From assembly GCA_947503925.1 (NCBI GenBank), contig CANNFQ010000004.1, positions 1 through 64,000 on the forward strand: a stretch of DNA of 64,000 nt, read 5' to 3'. The DNA comes from an uncultured Paracoccaceae bacterium (GTDB lineage: Bacteria; Pseudomonadota; Alphaproteobacteria; Rhodobacterales; Rhodobacteraceae). This document shows, piece by piece, positions 44,195 through 52,123 of this stretch (within the stretch, counting starts at the first letter, position 1; the number at the start of each line of letters is the position of its first letter). The translations under genes and the position numbers were made by a program. The notes below the pieces were generated by a model. That model saw nothing but the letters and a program-made list of their open reading frames with translations. It ran no database searches and was not told where the DNA came from.

Positions 44195-45406
44195 CTAAGC
44201 GACAGCCAGCCCTGCGTTTGTATTCAGCAGATATTGCGCAAGGATCGGACCACAGGCGGCCCCAATGGCGCGGGCATTGCCGCCAATGGTTCCTTCGGCA
44301 ATCACGGGCGGGATCAGGCCGCGCGTATCCTGATTGACGATGTAGCGTTGAACACGTTCAACCAGTTGCGTGCGGATTTCGGGTGGGAATCCGCCATCAA
44401 TCAGGATTGCTTCGAAATCGATCACCGAACAGGTGGACAGGCTGGCCTTGGCCAGTTCCTGGGCCGTTTGCCCCAGCCAAGGCTCCACATAACGTTCGAT
44501 ACCCGACCAATCCTGCGGCGATTGCCAGATCACTGACGGGTCCAGATCAACCTCCCGCAGGCGGCGTTCCAACAGGTGGATCGAGGCCGTATCGACCAAT
44601 TGCATGCTTTCACCGTTGGGGCCGATACTGCGCAATGATCCCAGCGCACCCGCATTGCCCTGACGGCCTTCAAACACCGAATGGTTCAGAACGATGCCGC
44701 CGCCGACAAAGGCTCCGACAAAGAAATAAGCGTAATCGCGATAGGCCTTGCCACGGCCATAGATATGTTCGGCCCGGCAGGCGGCGGTGGCGTCATTCAC
44801 CACCAGCACCGGAAGGGTGGTGAATTTTGCGATCTCGTCGGTGATATGGATGTCTTTCCACGCCGCGAAATGCCCGGTCGCAGTATCGACAAGGCCTTGC
44901 CAGTTCCACATCTCGAAAGGGGCGGCGACGCCGATCCCGCAAATCCGTTTCACCTCTGCCTCGGTTAATGTTGCCTTGATGGCCGCGACCTCATCTGCCA
45001 AAAAGGCAAAGACAGCTGCGGGTTGTGGACTGTCATAGGTCAGCCTGCGCTGCTGACGCACATCACCTTTGAAATCCATCAAAAGCAGATCGGCCGACCG
45101 GCGCCCGATCTTGAGCCCAAAGGACAAGACGCCTCCGGGGGCAAGGCGCATCGGCACAGATGGCTTGCCCACCTTGCCGCGTACCGGTTCGCCCCGTTGC
45201 AACAAACCATCGCCCTCAAGCCGTTTCAGGATGGCGGATACCGCTGGCGGTGACAGGCCCGACAACCGCGCCAGATCACTGCCGGGCATGTCGCCATGCC
45301 GCTGCAACAGGGACAAAAGCAGGCGCTCATTATGATTGCGCACACCTTTTTGGCTCAGCCCTGTGCTGATTGATCGGACGACTGACGGTTCCATCTCAGC
45401 GTTCAT
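44195..45406 (-). CDS. ROK-family transcriptional repressor
   Basis: Start taken at ATG 45404-45406 (MNAEMEPSVVRSIS); an upstream ORF-track start adds 13 residues. The 403-aa protein has an N-terminal winged HTH (SGLSPPAVSAILKRLEGDGLL) and a ROK domain with CGIGVAAPFEMWN, VVNDATAACRAEHIYG and the FVGGGIVLNHSVFEGRQGNAGALGSL segment. It is divergent from frcBCA and is the likely repressor, binding the AT-rich palindrome at 45457. The effector is probably the sugar or its phosphate. Confidence 0.85.
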   Translation of the reverse strand: MNAEMEPSVVRSISTGLSQKGVRNHNERLLLSLLQRHGDMPGSDLARLSGLSPPAVSAILKRLEGDGLLQRGEPVRGKVGKPSVPMRLAPGGVLSFGLKIGRRSADLLLMDFKGDVRQQRRLTYDSPQPAAVFAFLADEVAAIKATLTEAEVKRICGIGVAAPFEMWNWQGLVDTATGHFAAWKDIHITDEIAKFTTLPVLVVNDATAACRAEHIYGRGKAYRDYAYFFVGAFVGGGIVLNHSVFEGRQGNAGALGSLRSIGPNGESMQLVDTASIHLLERRLREVDLDPSVIWQSPQDWSGIERYVEPWLGQTAQELAKASLSTCSVIDFEAILIDGGFPPEIRTQLVERVQRYIVNQDTRGLIPPVIAEGTIGGNARAIGAACGPILAQYLLNTNAGLAVA

Positions 45407-45456
45407 AAATGGCTCTGCTCCCACGCTCAAGATACACTGGATCAATTAATAAAGAA

Positions 45457-45468
45457 AGTTAATTAACT
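45457..45468. promoter_or_regulatory. ROK-type operator next to the frcB promoter
   Basis: AGTTAATTAACT is a perfect palindrome, flanked by A/T so that the wider site reads AAAGTTAATTAACTAATT. ROK repressors of the XylR/NagC type are known to bind A/T-rich sites with TTA/TAA half-sites. It touches a TTGACA element (45471-45476), so binding would block the frcB promoter. Confidence 0.6.
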
Positions 45469-45470
45469 AA

Positions 45471-45499
45471 TTGACACCTGCCAGAGAATCGCGTTGTTT
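45471..45499 (+). promoter_or_regulatory. Candidate promoter of frcBCA
   Basis: A consensus -35 hexamer TTGACA is followed 17 bp later by TTGTTT, a weak -10, then about 80 bp to the frcB start. Adjacent palindrome at 45457 supports repressor control. Confidence 0.45.
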
Positions 45500-45577
45500 A
45501 AGAGCATTCGCTGCAGAACTCTGCGGGAAGTGGGGGGCATTAAACCCCGAAAATCATAGTGTTTCTGGGAGGAAATC

Positions 45578-46597
45578 ATGAAAAAGCTACTCATCGGTAC
45601 GGCCCTCGTGGCAGTGACAAGTGCAGGTTCAGCCATGGCTGACGGCCACGGTACGTCGGCCTGCCTGATCACCAAAACAGATACCAACCCGTTCTTCGTC
45701 AAGATGCGTGAAGGCGCGCAGGCCAAGGCCGAAGAATTGGGCATCACACTTAACGCCTATGCCGGACAGATCGACGGTGACAACGAAGCACAGGTTGCTG
45801 CCATCGAAACCTGCATCGCAAATGGTGCTTCGGGTATCCTGCTGACCGCATCCGACACCGCAGCGATCGTGCCATCGGTCGAGGCCGCGCGCGACGCAGG
45901 CCTGCTGGTCATCGCACTCGACACACCGCTGTCACCCATTGATGCCGCAAACGCGACCTTCGCCACTGACAACTTTCTGGCGGGTGAGTTGATCGGCCAA
46001 TGGGCGGCTGCGTCCCTTGGCGATGAGGCCGCAAATGCCAAGATTGCCATGCTGGATCTGGCGATCAGCCAGCCCACCGTCGGCGTGTTGCGCGATCAGG
46101 GGTTCCTGACCGGCTTTGGCATCGACACTGTTGATGTAAACAAATGGGGCGATGAGACAGACGAACGGATCATCTGCAACGAAGTCACAGCCGGCAACGA
46201 AGAAGGCGGGCGGACAGCTATGGAAAACTGCCTGGCTGTCGATCCTGATATCAACGTGGTCTACACGATCAACGAACCGGCCGCCGCTGGCGCTTATGAG
46301 GCGCTTTCCGCAATCGGGCGTCAGGATGATGTGCTGATCGTATCGGTCGATGGCGGCTGCCCGGGCGTGCAGAACGTGGCCGATGGCGTGATCGGTGCGA
46401 CATCGCAGCAATACCCGCTGCTGATGGCATCACTGGGGGTCGAGGCGATTGCCCAGTTTGCAAAGGACGGCACGTTGCCCGCCAATACCGAAGGCAAGGA
46501 TTTCCTTGATACCGGTGTTGCCTTGGTCACAGACCAGCCCGCTGATGGGGTCGAAAGCATCTCGGTCGCCGAAGGCACCGACCTCTGCTGGGGCTAA
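45578..46597 (+). CDS. frcB: Fructose-type sugar ABC transporter substrate-binding protein
   Basis: A 339-aa protein with a Sec signal ([20 protein letters not shown]) and the FrcB pattern: [37 protein letters not shown], the [22 protein letters not shown] segment and [17 protein letters not shown]. FrcB-type proteins bind fructose and, in rhizobia, also ribose and mannose. GGGAGGAAATC precedes the ATG. A long hairpin separates it from the permease gene. Confidence 0.88.
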   Translation: MKKLLIGTALVAVTSAGSAMADGHGTSACLITKTDTNPFFVKMREGAQAKAEELGITLNAYAGQIDGDNEAQVAAIETCIANGASGILLTASDTAAIVPSVEAARDAGLLVIALDTPLSPIDAANATFATDNFLAGELIGQWAAASLGDEAANAKIAMLDLAISQPTVGVLRDQGFLTGFGIDTVDVNKWGDETDERIICNEVTAGNEEGGRTAMENCLAVDPDINVVYTINEPAAAGAYEALSAIGRQDDVLIVSVDGGCPGVQNVADGVIGATSQQYPLLMASLGVEAIAQFAKDGTLPANTEGKDFLDTGVALVTDQPADGVESISVAEGTDLCWG

Positions 46598-46640
46598 ACG
46601 TCAAAGTTCTGGCCAAACAGGCCAGATAGCGTGAATACTG

Positions 46641-46671
46641 AAATGGGGCGGGCCAAATGCCCGCCCCATTT
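46641..46671 (+). terminator. Perfect 13-bp hairpin between frcB and frcC
   Basis: AAATGGGGCGGGC and GCCCGCCCCATTT pair completely around CAAAT, 44 bases after the frcB stop. The T-run is short, so it is likely a leaky terminator or 3'-stability element giving more FrcB than FrcC/FrcA. Confidence 0.65.
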
Positions 46672-46718
46672 CCAAGCGGTCTTAAGGGGCGCTGGATACG
46701 AAAAGGGGGCAGGGTCCT

Positions 46719-47792
46719 ATGACCACCGACAATGACAGCTACGAAGATGTGGTCAAGACGCAAGGGCAGGAAAGCGTGGCCCATTTTGAGGATGAGCATG
46801 AAACGCTGTTGGGGCGCATTCAGCACACGCTTCATGTGAACCCGGCCTTGGTGCCGCTGATCATTCTGGTCTTTGCGATTGCCCTGTTCGGCCTGCTTCT
46901 GGGCCAGCGTTTCTTTTCGCCCAGCACACTGACGCTAATCCTGCAACAGGTGCAGATCGTCGGGGTTCTGGCGGCCGCGCAGACGTTGGTGATCCTGACG
47001 GCGGGCATTGACCTGTCGGTCGGGGCGATTGCCGTGCTGAGTTCGGTCATCATGGGGCAATTCACCTTTCGATACGGTGTGCCACCGACGATCAGCATCG
47101 CGATTGGGATGGCTTTCGGGGCCGGGGTCGGTGCGATCAGCGGATATCTGGTCAGCCGGGTGAAAATCCCGCCCTTTATCGTCACGCTTGGGGTCTGGCA
47201 GATCGTGCTGGCGGCGAATTATCTGTATTCGCGCAACGAAACGATCCGGTCCTCCGACATCCGTGAAAACGCGGCTGCCCTGCAATTTCTGGGCAACAAG
47301 ATTCAGATTGGCGGGGCGAATTTCACCTATGGGGTGATCCTGATGATCCTGCTGGTCGTGGTGCTGGCCTATGCGCTGCGATCCACGGCCTGGGGACGGC
47401 ATGTCTATGCCGTTGGCGATGATCCAGAGGCGGCGCAACTGGCCGGTGTAAACGTGCATCGCACATTGATGAGCGTCTATATGTTGACGGGTCTGATCTG
47501 CGCGGTTGCAGGCTGGGTGATGATCGGGCGGTTTTCATCCGTATCGCCATCGGCCTCGACCGGGGTGGTCGGCAATATCCAATCAATTACGGCTGTGGTG
47601 ATCGGGGGCATATCGCTATTCGGGGGGCGCGGTTCGATCTATGGGGCGTTCTTTGGGGCGATGATCGTTGGGGTCTTTGAAATGGGGCTGCGCATGGCCG
47701 GGGCCGACCCGCAATGGACATTCCTGTTGATCGGCATGCTGATTATTGCAGCCGTTGGCGCAGACCAGTGGATCAGAAAGGTATCAGGATGA
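46719..47792 (+). CDS. frcC: Fructose-type ABC transporter permease
   Basis: The 357-aa protein has a roughly 45-residue acidic cytoplasmic N-terminus and then an RbsC-type permease: LAAAQTLVILTAGIDLSVGAIAVLSS, KIPPFIVTLGVWQIVLAANYLYSRNET, YAVGDDPEAAQLAGVNV and the late GGISLFGGRGSIYGAFFGA. It forms the channel for the FrcB-bound sugar. Its TGA overlaps the frcA ATG. Confidence 0.9.
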   Translation: MTTDNDSYEDVVKTQGQESVAHFEDEHETLLGRIQHTLHVNPALVPLIILVFAIALFGLLLGQRFFSPSTLTLILQQVQIVGVLAAAQTLVILTAGIDLSVGAIAVLSSVIMGQFTFRYGVPPTISIAIGMAFGAGVGAISGYLVSRVKIPPFIVTLGVWQIVLAANYLYSRNETIRSSDIRENAAALQFLGNKIQIGGANFTYGVILMILLVVVLAYALRSTAWGRHVYAVGDDPEAAQLAGVNVHRTLMSVYMLTGLICAVAGWVMIGRFSSVSPSASTGVVGNIQSITAVVIGGISLFGGRGSIYGAFFGAMIVGVFEMGLRMAGADPQWTFLLIGMLIIAAVGADQWIRKVSG

Positions 47793-48559
47793 TGGAACCT
47801 ATTCTTGCAGGTAAAAATCTGGTCAAACGCTATGGCAAGGTGACAGCACTCGACCATTGCGATTTTGAGCTGTACCCCGGCGAAATCTTGGCCGTGATCG
47901 GTGACAACGGGGCGGGCAAATCATCCTTGATCAAGGCGCTGTCAGGTGCGGTCACCCCCGACGCGGGCGAGGTGTATCTGGAAGGCCAGCAGGTCAATTT
48001 CCGGTCACCCATTGATGCGCGGGCGGCGGGTATCGAAACGGTCTATCAGACGCTGGCGATGTCACCGGCCCTGTCGATTGCAGATAACATGTTCATGGGG
48101 CGCGAATTGCGCAAACCCGGATTCATGGGCACGGTGCTTGGCCAGTTGGACAAGAAACGGATGCAGGATTTCGCCCGCGACAAACTGTCTGAACTGGGGC
48201 TGATGACGATCCAGAATATTAATCAAGCGGTCGAAACCCTGTCAGGCGGGCAGCGCCAAGGCGTCGCTGTGGCCCGGGCTGCGGCATTCGGGTCCAAGGT
48301 GATCATTTTAGATGAACCGACTGCGGCGCTGGGCGTCAAGGAATCCCGGCGCGTGCTGGAACTGATCCAGGATGTGCGGTCGCGCGGCATTCCGATCATC
48401 CTGATCAGCCACAATATGCCACATGTGTTTGAATTGGCCGACCGGATTCATGTGCATCGGCTGGGCAAACGGCTGTGCGTGATTGATCCCAAGGATTACA
48501 CCATGTCCGATGCCGTGGCCTTCATGACCGGCGCGAAAGAGGCGCCATTGGCGGCCTAG
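47789..48559 (+). CDS. frcA: Fructose-type ABC transporter ATP-binding protein
   Basis: Start ATG 47789 (MMEPILAGKNLVKRYG), overlapping frcC by ATGA; the longer ORF-track start runs inside frcC. The 256-aa single ABC domain has Walker A GDNGAGKSS, Q-loop VYQTLAM, signature LSGGQRQ, Walker B VIILDEPTAALG and LISHN. Single-domain ATPase like rhizobial FrcA, unlike the two-domain RbsA type. Confidence 0.92.
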   Translation: MMEPILAGKNLVKRYGKVTALDHCDFELYPGEILAVIGDNGAGKSSLIKALSGAVTPDAGEVYLEGQQVNFRSPIDARAAGIETVYQTLAMSPALSIADNMFMGRELRKPGFMGTVLGQLDKKRMQDFARDKLSELGLMTIQNINQAVETLSGGQRQGVAVARAAAFGSKVIILDEPTAALGVKESRRVLELIQDVRSRGIPIILISHNMPHVFELADRIHVHRLGKRLCVIDPKDYTMSDAVAFMTGAKEAPLAA

Positions 48560-48562
48560 GCG

Positions 48563-49471
48563 ATGCTGCGGAGAACGCTCATGACGCTTGCCCTGATCGT
48601 ATTGGCGCTTGTGGCGGTCGTGGGCTGCCAGACGATCCGGCATTCGGGCAAGATTGCATTGCCTGACCCGGATGCCGGTGCATTGCGCATCGCCACCTAT
48701 AACGTCCATTACATCATTCTGGGGCAGGCGACTGGCCCTTGGTCGGTGGGTGATTGGGACCGGCGCAAGGATCCGCTTGATCAGGCGTTCAAGGTGGTCG
48801 GTGCGGATGTCATCGGGTTTCAGGAGATGGAAAGTTTCGGCAGGGGCAACGGTGGTCAGGTGAACCTGACGCTGGATTGGCTGCTGGAAAACAACCCGGG
48901 CTATGCGGCAGCAGCAGCCGGGGACCCGCAGGTCTTCCCATCCACCCAGCCGATCCTTTATCGGACGGACAGGCTGGACCTGTTGGATCAGGGGTGGTTT
49001 TTCTTTTCGGACACGCCGGATGTGATCTATGCCCGGACGTTCAACGGGTCCTACCCCGCCTTCACCTCATGGGCGCAGTTTCGGGACCGGGACAGTGGGC
49101 AAGTGTTTCGGGTCGTCAACATACATACTGATTACGCCAGCCGGTCGAACCGGTTGCAGTCGATGGAACTGGCCGCAGCACGCATCGCGCCATGGATCAA
49201 TGCAGGTGAAACCGTGTTCGCCATCGGCGACCTAAACGCGCGGATCGGCGATCGCCCGGTCGCGATATTGCAAGAGGTCGGTCTGACATTCCTGCCAATT
49301 CCGGGGGCAACATATCATTTCAATCGGGGCATCAACCTGTTTGGGGCGATTGACCATATCGCGCATGCGGGGGCGGCGCAGCCACAGGGAACGCCGGTTG
49401 TGCTACGCCAGAAATTCGATGGGGAATGGCCGACAGACCATTATCCGGTGATTGCTGATTTCACCTTCTAG
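48563..49471 (+). CDS. Endonuclease/exonuclease/phosphatase-family lipoprotein
   Basis: A 302-aa protein with a lipoprotein signal ending VVGC (residues 18-22 area) and an EEP-fold domain: LRIATYNVHYI, FQEME, VVNIHTDYASRSNRLQSMELA, FAIGDLNARIGDRP and the C-terminal WPTDHYPVIADFTF with the catalytic Asp-His. It would act outside the inner membrane on a phosphodiester or phosphomonoester. It starts 3 bp after frcA, so it is probably in the frc transcript, an odd partner for sugar uptake. Confidence 0.82.
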   Translation: MLRRTLMTLALIVLALVAVVGCQTIRHSGKIALPDPDAGALRIATYNVHYIILGQATGPWSVGDWDRRKDPLDQAFKVVGADVIGFQEMESFGRGNGGQVNLTLDWLLENNPGYAAAAAGDPQVFPSTQPILYRTDRLDLLDQGWFFFSDTPDVIYARTFNGSYPAFTSWAQFRDRDSGQVFRVVNIHTDYASRSNRLQSMELAAARIAPWINAGETVFAIGDLNARIGDRPVAILQEVGLTFLPIPGATYHFNRGINLFGAIDHIAHAGAAQPQGTPVVLRQKFDGEWPTDHYPVIADFTF

Positions 49472-49474
49472 GAC

Positions 49475-50260
49475 CTAAATATCGACAGCCGCTGCTGCAG
49501 CAATCGCCGTCAGATCGGGCTGTCCCCCGGGGCCGATGACAACGTAATCGGCACCGTCAGACGACCAGGACACGAAATCAAAACCATTGATAGTCTGTTC
49601 GCGGAAGGCAGGCGCACCCTGCACATCACGATTGCTGTCCTGCAAACACAAGGCCACGACCGTGCCATCGGGTAGGCGATACATCAGCTGCGCCACTGGT
49701 TTGCCGTTGGCCACCAGCAAACGACCGCCTTCAAAGGTCAGGTCGAATTCGGACAGATCAGGAATGGTAAAGTTGGCACCAATCGTGTTGCCCAACCATG
49801 TCTGAATATGGTCAGCCTCATCCGCGCCAACCTCAACCAGATGACGGCCCTGGCTGGCATAAACGGCATGGTAATCGGCAATATCGGCAAGCCACCCGGC
49901 CGTCTGCACCGGCGGGGCCAATCGGTCGTTCAACACGTATCCACCCGCACCACCAATGACAAAGACCATCAAACTGGCGGCAAGCGTACCCCAGATCTGG
50001 CGCGACCGGGGGGCGGCAGGGATGTTGGCGGGGCGGTCCGGCAACGGGGTATCCCTGATGGTCTGCGCCAGCGCAAAGGGAACGGGATCATCCAACTGGG
50101 CGGCAAAATCATCCTGCGCAAACCCATCGGCCAGCATCAGGGCATCCAGTTCGGCCTGCGCTGCGGCATCTGTGGCCAGACGCTCTTCGACCTCGGCAGC
50201 GGCGGCGGCATCCAATTCGCCATCCAGATAGGCGCTCAACTGTTCGGAAAACGCGGTCAT
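49475..50260 (-). CDS. Anti-sigma factor (single-pass membrane protein)
   Basis: A 261-aa protein: cytoplasmic N-terminus opening FSEQLSAYLDGELDAAAAAEVEERLA, the usual anti-sigma start but without an HxxxCxxC zinc motif; one membrane helix near residues 92-110 (GTLAASLMVFVIGGAGGYVL); and a C-terminal extracytoplasmic domain. It overlaps the sigma-factor gene by 4 bp, which marks the pair as a cognate unit. It should hold the ECF factor inactive until an envelope signal. Confidence 0.82.
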   Translation of the reverse strand: MTAFSEQLSAYLDGELDAAAAAEVEERLATDAAAQAELDALMLADGFAQDDFAAQLDDPVPFALAQTIRDTPLPDRPANIPAAPRSRQIWGTLAASLMVFVIGGAGGYVLNDRLAPPVQTAGWLADIADYHAVYASQGRHLVEVGADEADHIQTWLGNTIGANFTIPDLSEFDLTFEGGRLLVANGKPVAQLMYRLPDGTVVALCLQDSNRDVQGAPAFREQTINGFDFVSWSSDGADYVVIGPGGQPDLTAIAAAAAVDI

Positions 50261-50763
50261 GACGGAACAACCCCCTCTGAAGACAAGGAGGACATAAGCT
50301 GTTTGCGTGCCCTGTGTATGCGACTCATCACCGTACCAATGGGAATCCCCAGTAATTCCGAGGCTTCACGATAACTGTAGCCCTCGGCACAGACCAGCAT
50401 CAGCGGCTGTGCAAGATCCTGATCAAGGTCATCAACCTTGCGGCGGACCTGCTTGGCGGTCAGCACCTCATCAGCCTGGTCTTCGACCCGCAGCTCTGTC
50501 GCCTCTTCGGCAGGGACCTGGCCCGCACCCTGACGGACATTGCGCTTGCGGATTTCGCTGATCCACAGATTGCGCAGGACGCGGAACAACCAACGATCCA
50601 GCGGTTGGGCGGGGTCATATTGCTGCCATTTCTGCAAGGCCGCGGCACAGGCATCCTGCAACAGGTCATCTGCATCCGGACCAGACCGGGTCAAAGACAA
50701 GGCAAACCGCCGCAATCGGGGCAGCAGGCTGATCATCTCGGATTTGAATTGGTCAGGTGTCAT
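50257..50763 (-). CDS. ECF-type RNA polymerase sigma factor
   Basis: Start at ATG 50761-50763 (MTPDQFKSEMISLLPRLRRFALSLT) or two codons earlier; the ORF-track extension of 63 residues has no sigma features. The 168-aa protein has region 2 (GPDADDLLQDACAAALQKW) and region 4 (EGYSYREASELLGIPIGTVMSRIHRARKQL). It resembles EcfG-unrelated small ECFs paired with membrane anti-sigma factors. No target promoter could be named by eye. Confidence 0.88.
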   Translation of the reverse strand: MTPDQFKSEMISLLPRLRRFALSLTRSGPDADDLLQDACAAALQKWQQYDPAQPLDRWLFRVLRNLWISEIRKRNVRQGAGQVPAEEATELRVEDQADEVLTAKQVRRKVDDLDQDLAQPLMLVCAEGYSYREASELLGIPIGTVMSRIHRARKQLMSSLSSEGVVPS

Positions 50764-51010
50764 GGCCATCGCGGTTGCTTGCATCAGGCAGCCGGGCCAC
50801 CCTTTGCCACTATTCGCGATATTGGGCCGGGCATCAATGCACTGATCGCGCCATATCGGCAATCCGGCGGTATTTAGCACCCGGATGCCCAACGCTGCCT
50901 GTTCAACAGGCGATATGTAAGTGACTGTCATCGCCATTTTTCCCGCTTTCATAAGTGTTACGCATGAACGGAGCGGTTTATTCTGCCATGGCGCAGATTT
51001 GCGTGATATG

Positions 51011-51028
51011 AACTGGGTCCTGACCCTA
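51011..51028. mobile_element. Solo terminal-repeat remnant of the same mobile-element family
   Basis: AACTGGGTCCTGACCCTA matches the outer end of the MITE at 37392-37659. It supplies the TAG stop of the LacI-family gene on the minus strand. A second short inverted copy (GGGTCAGGAC) lies 17 bp away inside that gene. No complete element is present. Confidence 0.5.
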
Positions 51029-52042
51029 CGGGATATTTTCCGGGGTCAGGACTTGAACCGTTGAAATCGGGGCCGATACCGGCGCGCCAAGCAACTGGTG
51101 ATAGGCAAGGAAGGCGTTGAAGGCGTTTTTCATATCCGATTGCAAATCGTGATGCAGGATAAAATCCAGCCTGTGATTCAGGGCCAGATTGCGATTTTCC
51201 TGATCCAGATCATGGGCCACAAACACCGCGGGACGCTGCCCATGATGTGCCAGCGTATCAAGGATGGACCGATTGCCCCCGCCCATCGAATAGACCGCGC
51301 GCAATTCGTGAATGTTGCCCATGATTCCTGATAGCAGTTTGGCGGTTTCAAAATGCACGCCACTGCCACCTTGCAGATTCACAATCCGTAAATGCGGGCA
51401 GCGGTCTGTCAGGGTCCGGGTAAAGGCTGTCTCGCGCTCTTCTTCGCCCAGAAAACGTTCGTGGCTACGGGTCGCCAATACCGTGCCTTTGGCATCCCCA
51501 ACCACCTTGGCGATCAGATAGGCGGCGGTGCGGCCTGCCCCGGCATTGTCCAGCCCCACATAGCAAAGCCGCGCCGGGGCAGAGATATCCGTGACAAGCG
51601 TCACAACGGGTATCCTCGCCTCTGAAAGCCTATTGACCGCGTCCCTGACCTTGGCGGTATCCCGCGCCTTGAGGCAGACACCATGGCTGCCGCGTTTCAG
51701 GATACGGATCAAGGTTGCGACAACCTCCTCCTCTGTCATGATCTCTTGACTGATGAACCGGGGACGGCAGACCGCCGTTCCGATTTTAGGCAGAACGGCC
51801 TCTGCCGCTGCTTTGACTTCGCGGCTGAAACGGGTGGGGGCCTCGATCACGAAATCAAAGAACAGACGCCTGCCACGCGCGGCAAGTTGCGCCTCTTGGC
51901 CGGTCAGTTCTTCGATTGCCATCGCCACGCGCCGCTTTGTCTGTTGGCTGACATGGGCGCGATTGTTCAGAACCCGATCAACCGTCGCTGGCCCCAAACC
52001 GGCCTGACGGGCAATCTCTTTGATTGGAAAGCGATGAGTCAT
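51026..52042 (-). CDS. LacI-family transcriptional regulator
   Basis: Start taken at ATG 52040-52042 (MTHRFPIKEIARQAGLG), nine residues inside the ORF-track start; 338 aa. N-terminal HTH (IKEIARQAGLGPATVDRVLNN) and a periplasmic-binding-like effector domain (YVGLDNAGAGRTAAYLIAKV). The C-terminus ends in sequence contributed by a mobile-element end. It is divergent from the phytanoyl-CoA-dioxygenase-like gene, with TTGC/GCAA half-sites in the gap, so it likely regulates that gene. Confidence 0.85.
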   Translation of the reverse strand: MTHRFPIKEIARQAGLGPATVDRVLNNRAHVSQQTKRRVAMAIEELTGQEAQLAARGRRLFFDFVIEAPTRFSREVKAAAEAVLPKIGTAVCRPRFISQEIMTEEEVVATLIRILKRGSHGVCLKARDTAKVRDAVNRLSEARIPVVTLVTDISAPARLCYVGLDNAGAGRTAAYLIAKVVGDAKGTVLATRSHERFLGEEERETAFTRTLTDRCPHLRIVNLQGGSGVHFETAKLLSGIMGNIHELRAVYSMGGGNRSILDTLAHHGQRPAVFVAHDLDQENRNLALNHRLDFILHHDLQSDMKNAFNAFLAYHQLLGAPVSAPISTVQVLTPENIP

Positions 52043-52123
52043 TTGATGTGTTTTTGATGTGTTTTGCAACGTAACGCAATCACTGCTGCGCTATCCTTGG
52101 GGGTAACAAGGGAAGGATATCTG

